NCBI RefSeq assembly: GCF_021916785.1
Contig: NZ_JAKCFC010000003.1
Coordinates: 372,001 to 436,000 of the forward strand
Reading direction: 5' to 3'
DNA length: 64,000 bases
Origin: Mycolicibacterium lacusdiani
GTDB taxonomy: Bacteria > Actinomycetota > Actinomycetes > Mycobacteriales > Mycobacteriaceae
Below the pieces are notes generated by a model. The model was not told the DNA's origin. It ran no database searches and worked only from the letters and a program-made list of their open reading frames with translations. The position numbers were made by a program, and so were the translations under genes. Of this stretch, positions 26,344 to 35,668 are shown one piece after another (the first letter of the stretch is position 1; each line of letters begins with the position of its first letter).

Positions 26344-27213
26344 ATGACAGACGCAACCAGCGCGGCGGCAGCCGGCACCATCACGATCGGCGACCTCACC
26401 GTGAACCGACTCGGCTTCGGGTCGATGCGGCTCACCGGCAAGGGCGTCTGGGGTCCGCCCGACGACCACGATGAATCCATCCGCGTCCTGCGCCGCGCCG
26501 TCGAACTGGGCGTCAACTTCATCGACACCGCCGACTCCTACGGCCCCTACGTCGCCGAGGAGCTGATCCGGGAAGCGCTGCACCCCTACGCCGACGACGT
26601 CGTCATCGCCACCAAAGCCGGGCTGTTGCGCACCGGGCCGGACGTCTGGGTGCCGCTCGGCAACCCCAGCTACCTACGCCAAGAGGTCGAAATGAGCCTC
26701 CGGCGGCTCGGGGTCGACCGCATCGACCTGCATCAGCTGCACCGCATCGACCCGAACTTCCCGCTCGAGGACCAGGTCGGCGAACTCGCGAAGTTGCAGC
26801 AGGAGGGCAAGATTCGACACATCGGACTCTCCGAGGTCGACGTCGACCAACTCACGGCGGCCCATAAGGTGGCGCCGATCGTCTCGGTGCAGAACCTCTA
26901 CAACCTGACGACCCGTACCGCCGAACCGCTGCTCGACGAAGCCGAGAAGCAGGGCATCGCGTTCATTCCATGGTTCCCCTTGGCAGCCGGCCCGCTCGCC
27001 AACACCGACGGCCCACTCGGATCGCTGGCATCCGACCACGGCGCCAGCCCGTCACAGCTCGCGCTGGCCTGGCTGCTCAAGCGCTCGCCGGTGATCGTGC
27101 CGATTCCCGGCACCTCGCGGGTCGACCACCTCGAACCGAACGTCGCCGCCGCCGGGATCGAACTCAGCGACGAGGAGTTCAGCGCCATCGACGCTGCGAC
27201 CTCCGGTTCGTGA
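26344..27213 (+). CDS. Aldo/keto reductase
   Basis: A 289-residue NADPH-dependent AKR barrel: FIDTADSYGP with the catalytic Asp and Tyr, the lysine in VIATKAG, the histidine in HQLHRIDP, and the C-terminal IPIPGTSRVDHL cofactor segment. ATG 26344 has a GGAG box 5 nt upstream; an upstream in-frame start lacks one. It reduces an aldehyde or ketone, and its position directly after an aldehyde-oxidising operon (118 nt gap) suggests opposite or detoxifying chemistry on related substrates. Confidence 0.88.
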   Translation: MTDATSAAAAGTITIGDLTVNRLGFGSMRLTGKGVWGPPDDHDESIRVLRRAVELGVNFIDTADSYGPYVAEELIREALHPYADDVVIATKAGLLRTGPDVWVPLGNPSYLRQEVEMSLRRLGVDRIDLHQLHRIDPNFPLEDQVGELAKLQQEGKIRHIGLSEVDVDQLTAAHKVAPIVSVQNLYNLTTRTAEPLLDEAEKQGIAFIPWFPLAAGPLANTDGPLGSLASDHGASPSQLALAWLLKRSPVIVPIPGTSRVDHLEPNVAAAGIELSDEEFSAIDAATSGS

Positions 27214-27242
27214 GCCGGTAGCCCGCGCACGCCACAGAACGA

Positions 27243-27276
27243 AGCAGCCGCCTCGCATAGTCGCGAGGCGGCTGCT
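27243..27276. terminator. Bidirectional terminator between convergent genes
   Basis: Perfect 14-bp inverted repeat (27243-27256 with 27263-27276, 6-nt loop) between the aldo/keto reductase stop at 27213 and the stop of the collagen-like gene at 27283. GC-rich, with short A and T flanks. Confidence 0.85.
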
Positions 27277-27282
27277 CATTCG

Positions 27283-27945
27283 TCAGACGCTGAAGATCGG
27301 GATCCAGATTCCGAAGAAGTAGAAGCCCCAGCCGTTGAAGCCCGGGTTCCAGATCGGCGTCTGGTCGTAACCCCAGTAGTTGATGGGGCCGTAGTTCCAG
27401 TACCCGCCGGGAGGCGGAAGCGGCCGATCCCAGTTGAACCGCGGCGGTGCTCCCCAGCCCCACGGTGCGGGCCCGCCGCCCCACGGGGCGTCGCGCCAAC
27501 CGCTGAACGCGTTCGGGGGTCGTGGTCCCCAGTCGCGACCATCCGGCCCGCGGGTGTTCTCGGGTCCACGGCCTTCGCCGGGTCCGCCGGCGCCGCCGGG
27601 GCCGCGGTCGTTGCCGGGTCCACCTGGACCGCGGAAATCACCCGGGCCGCCGGGCCCGCCGGGTCCGCCTGGACCGCCGGGTCCGCGGTCGTTGCCGGGT
27701 CCACCCGGACCGCGGAAGTCACCTGGGCCACCAGGGCCGCCAGGTCCACCTGGCCCACGGGGTCCCTGCTGTCCACCCGGTCCACCTGGCCCGCCAGGGC
27801 CCGGTCCTCCGGCACAGAACGGCGGCTGGCACCCTCCACCACCACCTCCGGGTGCCGCTATTGCGACCCCCGAACTGCCGGCGATCGAAGCCAGCCCCAT
27901 TCCGCCTGCGAGGGCAACGCCTGCAACGGCTTTCTTGAGATTCAT
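27283..27945 (-). CDS. Exported collagen-like Gly/Pro-rich protein
   Basis: A 220-residue protein with a signal peptide ([15 protein letters not shown]..., cleavage near AIAAP at 30-31), a CQPPFC disulphide candidate, then about 90 residues of GPG/GxP triplets, and a Trp/Tyr/Pro-rich C-terminal domain ([14 protein letters not shown]...) of about 80 residues. The C-terminal domain occurs on other mycobacterial exported proteins. The collagen-like stretch contains an internal 27-residue duplication. Probably a cell-surface or secreted structural protein; triple-helix formation is not shown. Confidence 0.85.
   Translation of the reverse strand: MNLKKAVAGVALAGGMGLASIAGSSGVAIAAPGGGGGGCQPPFCAGGPGPGGPGGPGGQQGPRGPGGPGGPGGPGDFRGPGGPGNDRGPGGPGGPGGPGGPGDFRGPGGPGNDRGPGGAGGPGEGRGPENTRGPDGRDWGPRPPNAFSGWRDAPWGGGPAPWGWGAPPRFNWDRPLPPPGGYWNYGPINYWGYDQTPIWNPGFNGWGFYFFGIWIPIFSV
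27600..27762. repeat. Tandem 81-bp duplication in the collagen-like region
   Basis: Two near-identical 81-bp units, in phase with the reading frame (27 residues each, starting at about 27602 and 27683), encode [22 protein letters not shown] modules. In-frame tandem units of this kind tend to vary in copy number between strains. Confidence 0.8.
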
Positions 27946-28187
27946 GGTTACTGCTCCCTAGTCTCCCTAGTCCGGAGTGGTCGCTCCGAGTCACCCCGAC
28001 CCGCTAAACGCTACGTAGCTGACCTATGAAATATTCCGGCGCTTGCTGTGGGTCACCTGCAGGAGCACCTCGACGCGTTCGCCGAGCGCGATCACACCCG
28101 GGGTGAACTACGTCACCGCTTCGACCCCCGAACCTCGATCACTGCAGGTAGCGCCTCGATCGCGCGCGCACTGCCAGCAGACTCACA

Positions 28188-28237
28188 GGAATACATAGAT
28201 TCCCTATCTTACTTTCGTAGATAGGCACCACGTGGTG
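28188..28237. promoter_or_regulatory. Cluster of three dyads upstream of car
   Basis: Three inverted repeats in 50 bp: GGAAT-N6-ATTCC (28188-28203), CCTATCT-N9-AGATAGG (28203-28225) and the perfect 12-bp palindrome CACCACGTGGTG (28226-28237). They lie 45-95 nt before the car ATG, a position suited to repressor binding. The remainder of the 336-nt space between the collagen-like gene and car shows no gene. Confidence 0.55.
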
Positions 28238-28281
28238 TCCACCGACGTGAACTGAATACCGATTTGTCAGAGGAGACGTAC

Positions 28282-31200
28282 ATGGCCACTCCCGCCACCG
28301 ATCGCGAAGCCCGCCGCCAAGAACGCTTCGAGCGGTTGACCTCTGGCGACGCCCAACTGGTCGCTGCCAGGCCCGACCCCGCGATCACCGAGGCACTGCA
28401 GCGCCCCGGCGTGACGCTCGCCGACGCCATCCGCACCGTCATGACCGGCTACGCCGACCGCCCCGCCCTCGGCCAGCGTGCCGTCGAATTCGTGCAGGAC
28501 GCAGACGGCCGTACCGTCGCCGAGTACCAGCCCCGCTTCGACACCATCACCTACGGCGAGACCTGGGCGCGCATCCGGGCACTGGCCGACTCCCTCTCCA
28601 ACGATCCCGTAGCGCCCGGCGACCGCGTCGCCACACTCGGCTTCACCAGCGCCGACTACGTCGTCGTCGATGCGGCGCTCTCACTCTCCGGCGCCGTCGC
28701 CGTCCCGCTGCAGACCAGCGCCCCCGTCTCCCAGCTGCATCCCATCCTGGTCGAGACCGAGCCCGTCGCCATCCTCTCCAGCGTCGACCACCTTGCCGAC
28801 GCCGTCGAACTCTCGCTCACCGCCTACGCGCCCCAGCGACTCATCGTCTTCGACTACCACCCGCAGATCGACGACCACCGCGAGGCGTTCGAGGACGCCG
28901 TCACCCGGCTTGCAAAGAAGGACGTCACCGTCGAGGCACTCGACGACGTCATCGCCGCGGGACCCAGGCACGGAGCCGGGCCCGAACTCGTGCGTGGGAA
29001 CGACGACGACCTGCGACTGCTGATCTACACCTCCGGCAGCACCGGAACGCCCAAGGGCGCGATGTACACCGACCGTCTGATGGCCAACTGCTGGCGCGGT
29101 TGGTTCGCCCCCGAGTGGGACACCGAGGGCAAGCTGCCTGCGATCACGTTCAACTTCATGCCGATCAGCCACGTCATGGGCCGCGTCATCCTGTACTCGA
29201 CGCTCGGCGCCGGCGGCACCGCGTACTTCGCCGCCAAGAGCGACCTGTCCACCCTGCTCGACGACCTCGCCCTGGTGCGGCCCACCAAGCTCGACCTGGT
29301 CCCCCGCATCTGGGAGATGCTGTTCCAGGAGATCCAGAGCCAGGTCGACAAGCGCGTCGCCGACGGCGCCGATCGCGACGAGGTCGAGCAGGAAGTGCTC
29401 GCCGAGCAGCGCGTGAAGATGCTTGGCGGACGGCAGTTCTCGGCCATGACCGGCTCCGCGCCCATCTCTCCCGAGCTGCGCACCTGGGCCGAGGACTTCA
29501 TGGACGTCCACCTCATCAACGGCTACGGCTCGACCGAGGACGGCGTCGTACTGGTCGACGACACACTGCGCCGACCGCCGGTGCTCGACTACAAGCTGGT
29601 CGACGTCCCCGAACTCGGCTACTTCTCCACCGACCGGCCCCACCCGCGCGGCGAGTTGTACGTCAAGTCAACCGATCTCATCCCCGGCTACTACAAGCGG
29701 CCCGAGATCACCGCCGAACTCTTCGACGCCGACGGCTGGTACCACACCGGCGACGTGATGGCCGAGATCGGACCCGACCAACTCGTCTACGTTGACCGCC
29801 GCAACAACGTGCTCAAGCTGTCCCAGGGCGAGTTCGTCACCGTATCCAAGCTCGAGGCTGCCTACGGCGGGCACCCGTCGATCCGGCAGATCTTCGTCTA
29901 CGGCAACAGCGCCCGGTCCTACGTGCTCGCGGTGATCGTTCCGACCGACGATGCGCTGTCAAGCGTCGGCGGCGATACCGAGGCGGTTAAGCCGCTCTTG
30001 AGCGAGGCCCTGCAGACCGTCGCCCGCGACGCGGGCCTGCAGTCCTTCGAGATCCCGCGCGACTTCCTGGTCGAGACGACGCCGTTCACGCTCGAGAACG
30101 GACTGCTGACCGGCATTCGCAAGCTGGCTCGCCCACAACTCAAGGCGCGCTACGGCCCCGAACTCGAGCAGATGTACGTCGATCTCGTCGACGGGCAGGC
30201 CGATGTGCTGCGCGAACTGCGGCAGCACGGCGCGGACCAGCCCGTGCTCGAGACCGTTGGCCGAGCCGCAGGCGCACTGCTCGGCGCAGCGGCCACCGAC
30301 GTCTCCCCCGACGTCCAGTTCACCGAACTCGGCGGAGACTCGTTGTCGGCGTTGACGTTCGCGAACCTGCTGCACGACATCTTCGGCGTCGACGTGCCGG
30401 TCGGCATCATCGTCAGCCCCGCCAGCGACCTGGCGGCCATCGCCGCCTACGTCGAACAGCAGCTTGGCGGTGGGTCGAAGCGGCCGACCTATGATGCCGT
30501 GCACGGTCGCGACGCTACCGAGGTCCACGCCCGCGACCTGACGCTGGAGAAGTTCGTCGACGAGGCCACGCTGGCTGCGGCGCCGTCACTGCCGGGTCCG
30601 GCTCGCGAAGTACGCACGGTGCTGCTGACCGGTTCGACCGGCTTCCTCGGGCGCTACCTGGCGATGGAGTGGCTGGAGCGGATGAGCCTCGTCGGCGGCA
30701 AGGTCATCGCGCTCGTCAGAGCCAAGTCCGATGAGGATGCGAGCCGCCGCCTCGATGCCACCTTCGACAGCGGCGACCCCACGCTTCTGGCCCACTACCG
30801 CGACCTGGCTGCCGAGCACCTCGAGGTCCTGGCCGGGGACAAGGGCGAGGCCAATCTCGGCCTGTCGCAGGAGAACTGGCAGCGGCTCGCCGACACCGTC
30901 GACCTGATCGTCGACCCCGCCGCGCTGGTCAACCACGTGCTGCCCTACAGCCAGCTGTTCGGGCCGAACGTCGTCGGCACCGCCGAGCTGATCCGCATCG
31001 CGCTGACCAGCCGCATCAAGCCGTTCGTGTACGTCTCGACCATCGGCGTCGGCGACGGCATCACGCCGGGCCAGTTCGTCGAGGAGACCGACGTCCGGCA
31101 GATGAGCGCCACCCGCAAGGTCGACGAGACCTACGCCAACGGGTACGGCAACAGCAAGTGGGGTGGTGAGGTCCTGCTCCGCGAGGCGCACGACCACGCA

Positions 31201-31803
31201 GGCCTGCCGGTATCGGTGTTCCGGTGCGACATGATCATGGCCGACACCACCTATGCCGGACAGCTGAACGTGCCCGACATGTTCACCCGCATGATGCTCT
31301 CGCTGGTCGCGACGGGCATCGCCCCCAACTCGTTCTACGAGCTGGACGCGGGAGGCAGCCGGCAGCGGTCCCACTTCGACGGTCTGCCAGTGGAATTCAT
31401 CACCGAGTCGATCTCCACCCTGGGTGCCAACGTCACCGATGGCTACGAGACCTACCACGTGATGAACCCCTACGACGACGGCATCAGCATGGACACCTTC
31501 GTCGACTGGCTCGTCGAGGCGGGCTACCCGATCACGCGTGTCGCCGGGTACACGGCGTGGCTGGAGCGCTTCGAAACCGCGCTGCGCGCGCTGCCGGAGA
31601 AGCAGCGGCAGGCGTCGCTGATCCCGCTGCTGCACAACTACCAGCAGCCGGCTACGCCGATCAACGGGTCACTCGCGCCTGCGGACCACTTCCGCGCCGC
31701 CGTGCAAGAGGCGAAGATCGGTCCGGACAAGGACATCCCGCACCTGTCCGCTCCCGTGATCGTCAAGTACGCGACCGATCTCGAGCTGCTCGGGCTGCTC
31801 TGA
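28282..31803 (+). CDS. car: Carboxylic acid reductase (ATP/NADPH-dependent)
   Basis: A 1173-residue protein, the standard mycobacterial Car length. The N-terminal adenylation domain has [12 protein letters not shown] and HTGDV. The carrier domain has LGGDSLSAL with the phosphopantetheine serine at residue 687. The C-terminal reductase is a Rossmann/SDR domain with [11 protein letters not shown] and the YGNSK catalytic pair. It activates a carboxylate as AMP ester, loads it on the carrier arm and releases the aldehyde with NADPH. ATG 28282 follows an AGAGGAGA box by 5 nt. A phosphopantetheinyl transferase is required but not encoded nearby. Confidence 0.97.
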   Translation: MATPATDREARRQERFERLTSGDAQLVAARPDPAITEALQRPGVTLADAIRTVMTGYADRPALGQRAVEFVQDADGRTVAEYQPRFDTITYGETWARIRALADSLSNDPVAPGDRVATLGFTSADYVVVDAALSLSGAVAVPLQTSAPVSQLHPILVETEPVAILSSVDHLADAVELSLTAYAPQRLIVFDYHPQIDDHREAFEDAVTRLAKKDVTVEALDDVIAAGPRHGAGPELVRGNDDDLRLLIYTSGSTGTPKGAMYTDRLMANCWRGWFAPEWDTEGKLPAITFNFMPISHVMGRVILYSTLGAGGTAYFAAKSDLSTLLDDLALVRPTKLDLVPRIWEMLFQEIQSQVDKRVADGADRDEVEQEVLAEQRVKMLGGRQFSAMTGSAPISPELRTWAEDFMDVHLINGYGSTEDGVVLVDDTLRRPPVLDYKLVDVPELGYFSTDRPHPRGELYVKSTDLIPGYYKRPEITAELFDADGWYHTGDVMAEIGPDQLVYVDRRNNVLKLSQGEFVTVSKLEAAYGGHPSIRQIFVYGNSARSYVLAVIVPTDDALSSVGGDTEAVKPLLSEALQTVARDAGLQSFEIPRDFLVETTPFTLENGLLTGIRKLARPQLKARYGPELEQMYVDLVDGQADVLRELRQHGADQPVLETVGRAAGALLGAAATDVSPDVQFTELGGDSLSALTFANLLHDIFGVDVPVGIIVSPASDLAAIAAYVEQQLGGGSKRPTYDAVHGRDATEVHARDLTLEKFVDEATLAAAPSLPGPAREVRTVLLTGSTGFLGRYLAMEWLERMSLVGGKVIALVRAKSDEDASRRLDATFDSGDPTLLAHYRDLAAEHLEVLAGDKGEANLGLSQENWQRLADTVDLIVDPAALVNHVLPYSQLFGPNVVGTAELIRIALTSRIKPFVYVSTIGVGDGITPGQFVEETDVRQMSATRKVDETYANGYGNSKWGGEVLLREAHDHAGLPVSVFRCDMIMADTTYAGQLNVPDMFTRMMLSLVATGIAPNSFYELDAGGSRQRSHFDGLPVEFITESISTLGANVTDGYETYHVMNPYDDGISMDTFVDWLVEAGYPITRVAGYTAWLERFETALRALPEKQRQASLIPLLHNYQQPATPINGSLAPADHFRAAVQEAKIGPDKDIPHLSAPVIVKYATDLELLGLL

Positions 31804-31811
31804 ACTCCGCC

Positions 31812-31864
31812 GAGACTGCGGTGAGATCGCAATTCGAAGGGATTCGCGATCTTGCCGCAGTCTC
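31812..31864. terminator. Strong stem-loop after car
   Basis: A 19-nt stem with two internal mismatches (31812-31830 with 31846-31864) begins 8 nt after the car stop. Most likely the car terminator. The following 150 nt up to the next start contain no gene. Confidence 0.75.
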
Positions 31865-32016
31865 GCGCGTGGCGATCGGCCATGAGAGTTCGATCATTTG
31901 CTCAGCCAGAGCATTACTGCGGTGTAGCTGCATGCCACGCGCCCAGGGCCTAACCTCAGATGATGCTGATCCGGGGGGATGGCTGACATGACCGATGGCT
32001 CGAAGCGGGTGCCGCG

Positions 32017-33132
32017 TTGACCGCGCTGCTCGGCCCCGACCACTACTACCGCCTGACTGCGCAGCTTGCAGCCCAAGATCTGCGCAGGCCGGTGAGCTGG
32101 ACCATTGCGGTGACCACGGTGATCCTGGGCGTCATCCCAGTCGGGCTGATCTCGAGTTCCGCCGGACCGCACGGCGCGTGGGGCCCACCCCTCGCCATCG
32201 CCGTCGCAGCGCTCTGCTCCGTGATGGCGATCGCGTGGCTCACCCACCACTGGCCGGCGCGGGGCGTCTCGCTGGCCTTCGTCATCATCAGTGCCTTATG
32301 CGCAGCCACGGACTGCATCATTACGGCGCAGCCGATGCTGGGTCTGCTCGGAGCGGTTACCTTTGCGGCGCTCTCGGCGTTCACCGTGCTGTTTCACGGC
32401 GCCCGACTGCTGATCATCCCGTGGACGATCGGTGCGGCGACCCTGGCCGTGCTCGGCTTTCGGATCGCCCAGACCGACCCCGTCGTGGCGGTCTGTGGGG
32501 CCTTGCTGATCGTCATGCTCACCGCTTTCGTCACCTCCGTGGGCAGCGTCGCACTGCGCCTCATCGACGTCCGCAGCGACCGAGCGGGACAACTCGACCA
32601 GGTCACTGGGTTGCTGAACCGCAACGGCTTCGACGAGCGCCTCGCCGCCCTCATCGGTGCGCGCAACCGCGGCGACGACCGGTTCCTCGCCGTCATGGTC
32701 ATCGACCTCGACGGCTTCTCGCTACACGCCGCCATCTCGGAAACCGGTGCCGCCATCCGCGCCCGCGTCGCCATCGGAGCCCGCCTCAACGAGGCCGTCC
32801 GCCGCGACACGCTGCTCGCGCACAATGACGACGCCCAGTTCCTCGTCGCCGAGGTCCTCACCACCCCGGACCCCACACCGCTCACCGACCGCCTGGGATC
32901 CGCCGTCGCCACGGCGCCCTACCGTCTGACGGCGAGCATCGGCGTCGTCACAACGCCGCTGCACCCGCTCGTCGACGCGCCCGCCACCGACGTCATCGAC
33001 GAACTCCTGACGTTGGCCGCTGAGCAGGTCTCTAACGCGCGCCTCGCCGGCGGCAACGAGGTCCGGATGACGCAGTGCCCTCCCCTGGCCGTTCTCGCCG
33101 CGGCCAACGACGGCGATGAGTTCAGCGCATGA
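32017..33132 (+). CDS. Membrane protein with degenerate GGDEF domain
   Basis: A 371-residue protein with about six membrane helices (residues 25-180) followed by a GGDEF-type domain: LDQVTGLLNRNGFDERL, VMVIDLDGF and TASIGV are kept, but the active-site RxGGDEF is replaced by an AHNDDAQF segment, so cyclase activity is unlikely. It may act as a c-di-GMP or GTP sensor or a scaffold. The only early in-frame start is TTG 32017, with a weak ribosome-binding site. The ANTAR gene follows after 53 nt. Confidence 0.85.
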   Translation: MTALLGPDHYYRLTAQLAAQDLRRPVSWTIAVTTVILGVIPVGLISSSAGPHGAWGPPLAIAVAALCSVMAIAWLTHHWPARGVSLAFVIISALCAATDCIITAQPMLGLLGAVTFAALSAFTVLFHGARLLIIPWTIGAATLAVLGFRIAQTDPVVAVCGALLIVMLTAFVTSVGSVALRLIDVRSDRAGQLDQVTGLLNRNGFDERLAALIGARNRGDDRFLAVMVIDLDGFSLHAAISETGAAIRARVAIGARLNEAVRRDTLLAHNDDAQFLVAEVLTTPDPTPLTDRLGSAVATAPYRLTASIGVVTTPLHPLVDAPATDVIDELLTLAAEQVSNARLAGGNEVRMTQCPPLAVLAAANDGDEFSA

Positions 33133-33185
33133 GCCATCTTCGACGGGGTATGTCGCGTGCCGAAACATGAACCGGAGATCAATAG

Positions 33186-33506
33186 ATGATGGAACAGTGG
33201 GCGCACCGCCCGACAGCTGCGAGCGAGGCCGCGGCGCCCGGTCGACGCAGCCTGGACCGGGCCGAAGGCGTCTTGATCGGCCTCCGGGGATGCAGCAGCG
33301 AGGACGCCTTCATGGACCTGGTCACCGCGGCGCGGGACACCGGGCATCGGCTGTCGAGCATCACCTCCGCGTTGCTCGACGTGGCGTCGCATCGCGACGA
33401 CGCCAGTAGCGCTCACGACGTGGTCCGCGCACGCTGGGGGCTGCTGCTCGATTCCCGGCTGGCCGTCGGTGGCGCCGTCGACACGGCCGCGCCCGAGCAC
33501 AACTGA
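33186..33506 (+). CDS. ANTAR domain protein
   Basis: A 106-residue protein whose centre matches the ANTAR RNA-binding helix set: LDRAEGVLIGLRGCSSEDAF, then LVTAARDTGHRLSSIT. ANTAR proteins bind paired hairpins in leaders to prevent termination. There is no receiver domain, so regulation would be by partner or level. GGAG lies 8 nt before ATG 33186. It is flanked by a degenerate GGDEF protein and a ThDP enzyme, either of which might be its target. Confidence 0.75.
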   Translation: MMEQWAHRPTAASEAAAPGRRSLDRAEGVLIGLRGCSSEDAFMDLVTAARDTGHRLSSITSALLDVASHRDDASSAHDVVRARWGLLLDSRLAVGGAVDTAAPEHN

Positions 33507-33566
33507 CGCGTCCGGCGCGGTCACCGCGGGCGGTTCGGCATGCGCAACCCGGGTACGCCCACACCC

Positions 33567-35351
33567 ATGACCTCAACCGGATCTCAGCCACAGCTCGTCG
33601 CGGACGCCCTCGTCGCCCGCCTCCAACAATGGGACGTGGCACGGGTCTTCGGTTACGCCGGGGACGGCATCAACACGCTCCTCGGCGCACTCCAGCGCGC
33701 TGACGGACCGGAGTTCGTCTCCACCCGGCACGAGGAACTGGCGGCCTTCTCGGCCTGCGGCCACGCCAAGTACAGCGGCAAGGTCGGTGTCTGCATGGCG
33801 ACCCAGGGACCGGGCGCCATTCACCTACTCGCGGGGCTGTACGACGCCAAGCTCGACCGCAGGCCCGTCGTGGCGATCGTCGGACAGGTGGTGTCGACCG
33901 CACTGGGCAGCGGCTACCTCCAGGAGGTCGACCTGCATTCGTTGTTCAAGGACGTTTGCAGCCAGTACGTCCAGACGGTGTTCGGGCCGGAGCAGGCACT
34001 GACCGCGCTCGACAACGCGATGCGCACGGCGATCGCCACCCAGACCCCGACGTGCCTGATCATTCCCCACGACGTGCAGAAGGCCGAGATGCCCGAAGAG
34101 GACGAGCACGCCCACGGCGTCGTCCCGTCCTCACCGATATCCGCACGACCGCAGATCATTGCGCCCCAGTCGCAGATCCGCGACGCCGCCGAGGTGCTCA
34201 ATGCCGGCAGCAAAATCGCCCTGTTGGTCGGCCGCGGCGCCGCCGGGTGCGCCGACCATATCGCCGAACTCGTCAAGACCACGGGCGCCGGGGTCACCAC
34301 GTCGCTGCTCGGCAAGCCGCTGCTCGACGAGACGCTGCCCTGGCACACCGGCGTGATGGGGCACCTCGGCACCACTGCGAGCGCTCACCTCATGGAGGAG
34401 TGCGACACGCTGCTCATCGTCGGCTCCAACGACCCGTGGACCGAGTTCTACCCGGCGCCGGGCCAGGCCCGCGCGGTGCAGATCGACATCGAGCCGCGCG
34501 TGCTCGGAGCCAAGTACGGCATCGAGGTGGCGGTCAGTGGCGATGCGCGACAAGCACTCTCCGACCTGTTGCCCCTGCTCGAGCGCAAGACCGACCGCGG
34601 CTGGGAGCAGCAGGTGCACGGTTGGACCGAAGAGTGGCATCAGCTCGCCGACCAGCGCTGCAACGAGGAGTCGGCCAACGCCAACCCCGAGTTCGTGATC
34701 CGCGAGCTGTCCAAGCACCTCCCGGAGAACGTGCGCGTGGCCATCGACGTGGGGTCGTCCGTTTACTGGTACGCCCGGCACCTCCGCCTACCGCCCGGCG
34801 TGCCCGCCCACGTCTCCGGCTACCTGGCCTCGATGGGATGCGCGCTGCCCTATGGCATCGCCGCCAAGCTGGATGCGCCCGACCGACCCGTCGTCGCGCT
34901 CATCGGCGACGGCGCCATGCAGATGGCCGGACTGTCCGAACTCATCACGCTGGCCGACCGCTACCAGACTTGGGCCGATCCGCGGTTCGTCGTCCTTGTC
35001 CTACACAACCGCGATCTGGCTGAAGTGTCTTGGGAACAACGGGAAATGGAGAGCAGTCCGCGTTTTCCCGCATCCCAGGAGGTGCCGGCGCTCCCCTACG
35101 CGGCCTACGCCGAGATGCTGGGGCTCGGTTCCGTGCGGATCACCGAGTCCGCGCAGGCAGGTGACGCCTGGCAGCGCGCCTTTGCGGCGGACCGCCCGTT
35201 CGTCATCGAGGCGATCACCGATCCAGCCGCGCCGCTGCTTCCGCCGTTGATGCCGGAGTCCAAGGCCGAGGCCATGTACGAGGCGATCGAGCAGGAGGAC
35301 GGCGGTGGGTCGATGCGGGAGCGTGCCGAGGAGCAGCAGGCCGCTGAGTGA
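33567..35351 (+). CDS. Thiamine diphosphate enzyme, pyruvate oxidase/acetolactate synthase type
   Basis: A 594-residue protein of the POX/ALS superfamily: GYAGDGIN and the catalytic Glu in STRHEELAAF at the N terminus, a central FAD/structural domain (INxGSKIALLVGRGA region), and the ThDP/Mg site GDGAMQMAGLSE...HNRDLAEVSWE. Probable reactions are oxidative decarboxylation of pyruvate or a related 2-oxoacid. ATG 33567 gives the usual short N terminus; an ATG at 33540 would add nine residues. Sequence is closest to the mycobacterial 'thiamine pyrophosphate-requiring protein' group, whose substrate is not settled. Confidence 0.85.
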   Translation: MTSTGSQPQLVADALVARLQQWDVARVFGYAGDGINTLLGALQRADGPEFVSTRHEELAAFSACGHAKYSGKVGVCMATQGPGAIHLLAGLYDAKLDRRPVVAIVGQVVSTALGSGYLQEVDLHSLFKDVCSQYVQTVFGPEQALTALDNAMRTAIATQTPTCLIIPHDVQKAEMPEEDEHAHGVVPSSPISARPQIIAPQSQIRDAAEVLNAGSKIALLVGRGAAGCADHIAELVKTTGAGVTTSLLGKPLLDETLPWHTGVMGHLGTTASAHLMEECDTLLIVGSNDPWTEFYPAPGQARAVQIDIEPRVLGAKYGIEVAVSGDARQALSDLLPLLERKTDRGWEQQVHGWTEEWHQLADQRCNEESANANPEFVIRELSKHLPENVRVAIDVGSSVYWYARHLRLPPGVPAHVSGYLASMGCALPYGIAAKLDAPDRPVVALIGDGAMQMAGLSELITLADRYQTWADPRFVVLVLHNRDLAEVSWEQREMESSPRFPASQEVPALPYAAYAEMLGLGSVRITESAQAGDAWQRAFAADRPFVIEAITDPAAPLLPPLMPESKAEAMYEAIEQEDGGGSMRERAEEQQAAE

Positions 35352-35383
35352 TCGGTCGCTCCGGATCTCACGAGTCACACCAG

Positions 35384-35532
35384 TCACTGCGCAGGCGGCC
35401 GTGACGGATCGGGACTTGTTCCACCTGGTCAGCGAATGCGTGCCTCGAAGGGGTTCGCGGCCCGACCAATTCGCTCGCCAGGTGGAACATTCGCAAGTCG
35501 CTTGCCGCAGTCCGTCCAGTGACTGCTGTGAC
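35384..35532. terminator. Large nested inverted repeat between convergent genes
   Basis: An outer repeat pairs 35384-35399 with 35517-35532 (15 of 16 positions) and an inner repeat pairs 35418-35437 with 35469-35488 (18 of 20). Together they can form one long branched stem. It occupies the space between the ThDP enzyme stop (35351) and the end of the EAL-DICT readthrough tail (35552), so a bidirectional terminator is the simplest reading. Confidence 0.65.
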
Positions 35533-35551
35533 TGTTGAGACCTGCGCGTGC

Positions 35552-35668
35552 TCAGCGCATCCGTTCCAGCAGGCTGCGTGCGCACAACGTAACCAGCGCG
35601 CGATCGTGGGTCATGACGAGGTCGAAGCGACGTTCGTGATCGGGCACCGCCTCGGCGTCCGACGACTC
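35552..35668 (-). pseudogene. Readthrough tail of EAL-DICT protein 1, cut off by an in-frame TAG
   Basis: After the TAG at 35671-35669 the same frame stays open for 39 codons to a TGA at 35554-35552. It encodes a tail (RRFDLVMTHDRALVTLCARSLLERMR) that matches the normal C terminus of the paralog at 39292-40548 almost residue for residue. So the gene originally ended here and the TAG is a recent nonsense change, a sequencing error, or a readthrough site. Confidence 0.8.

Noticed and set aside
27590..27790. Regular short repeats that could suggest a CRISPR array
   Set aside because: Repeats are adjacent, in frame, without unique spacers, and encode GPG triplets; no cas genes are nearby.
32600..33132. 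Active diguanylate cyclase
   Set aside because: The GGDEF site is replaced by NDDAQF; only fold-level motifs remain.
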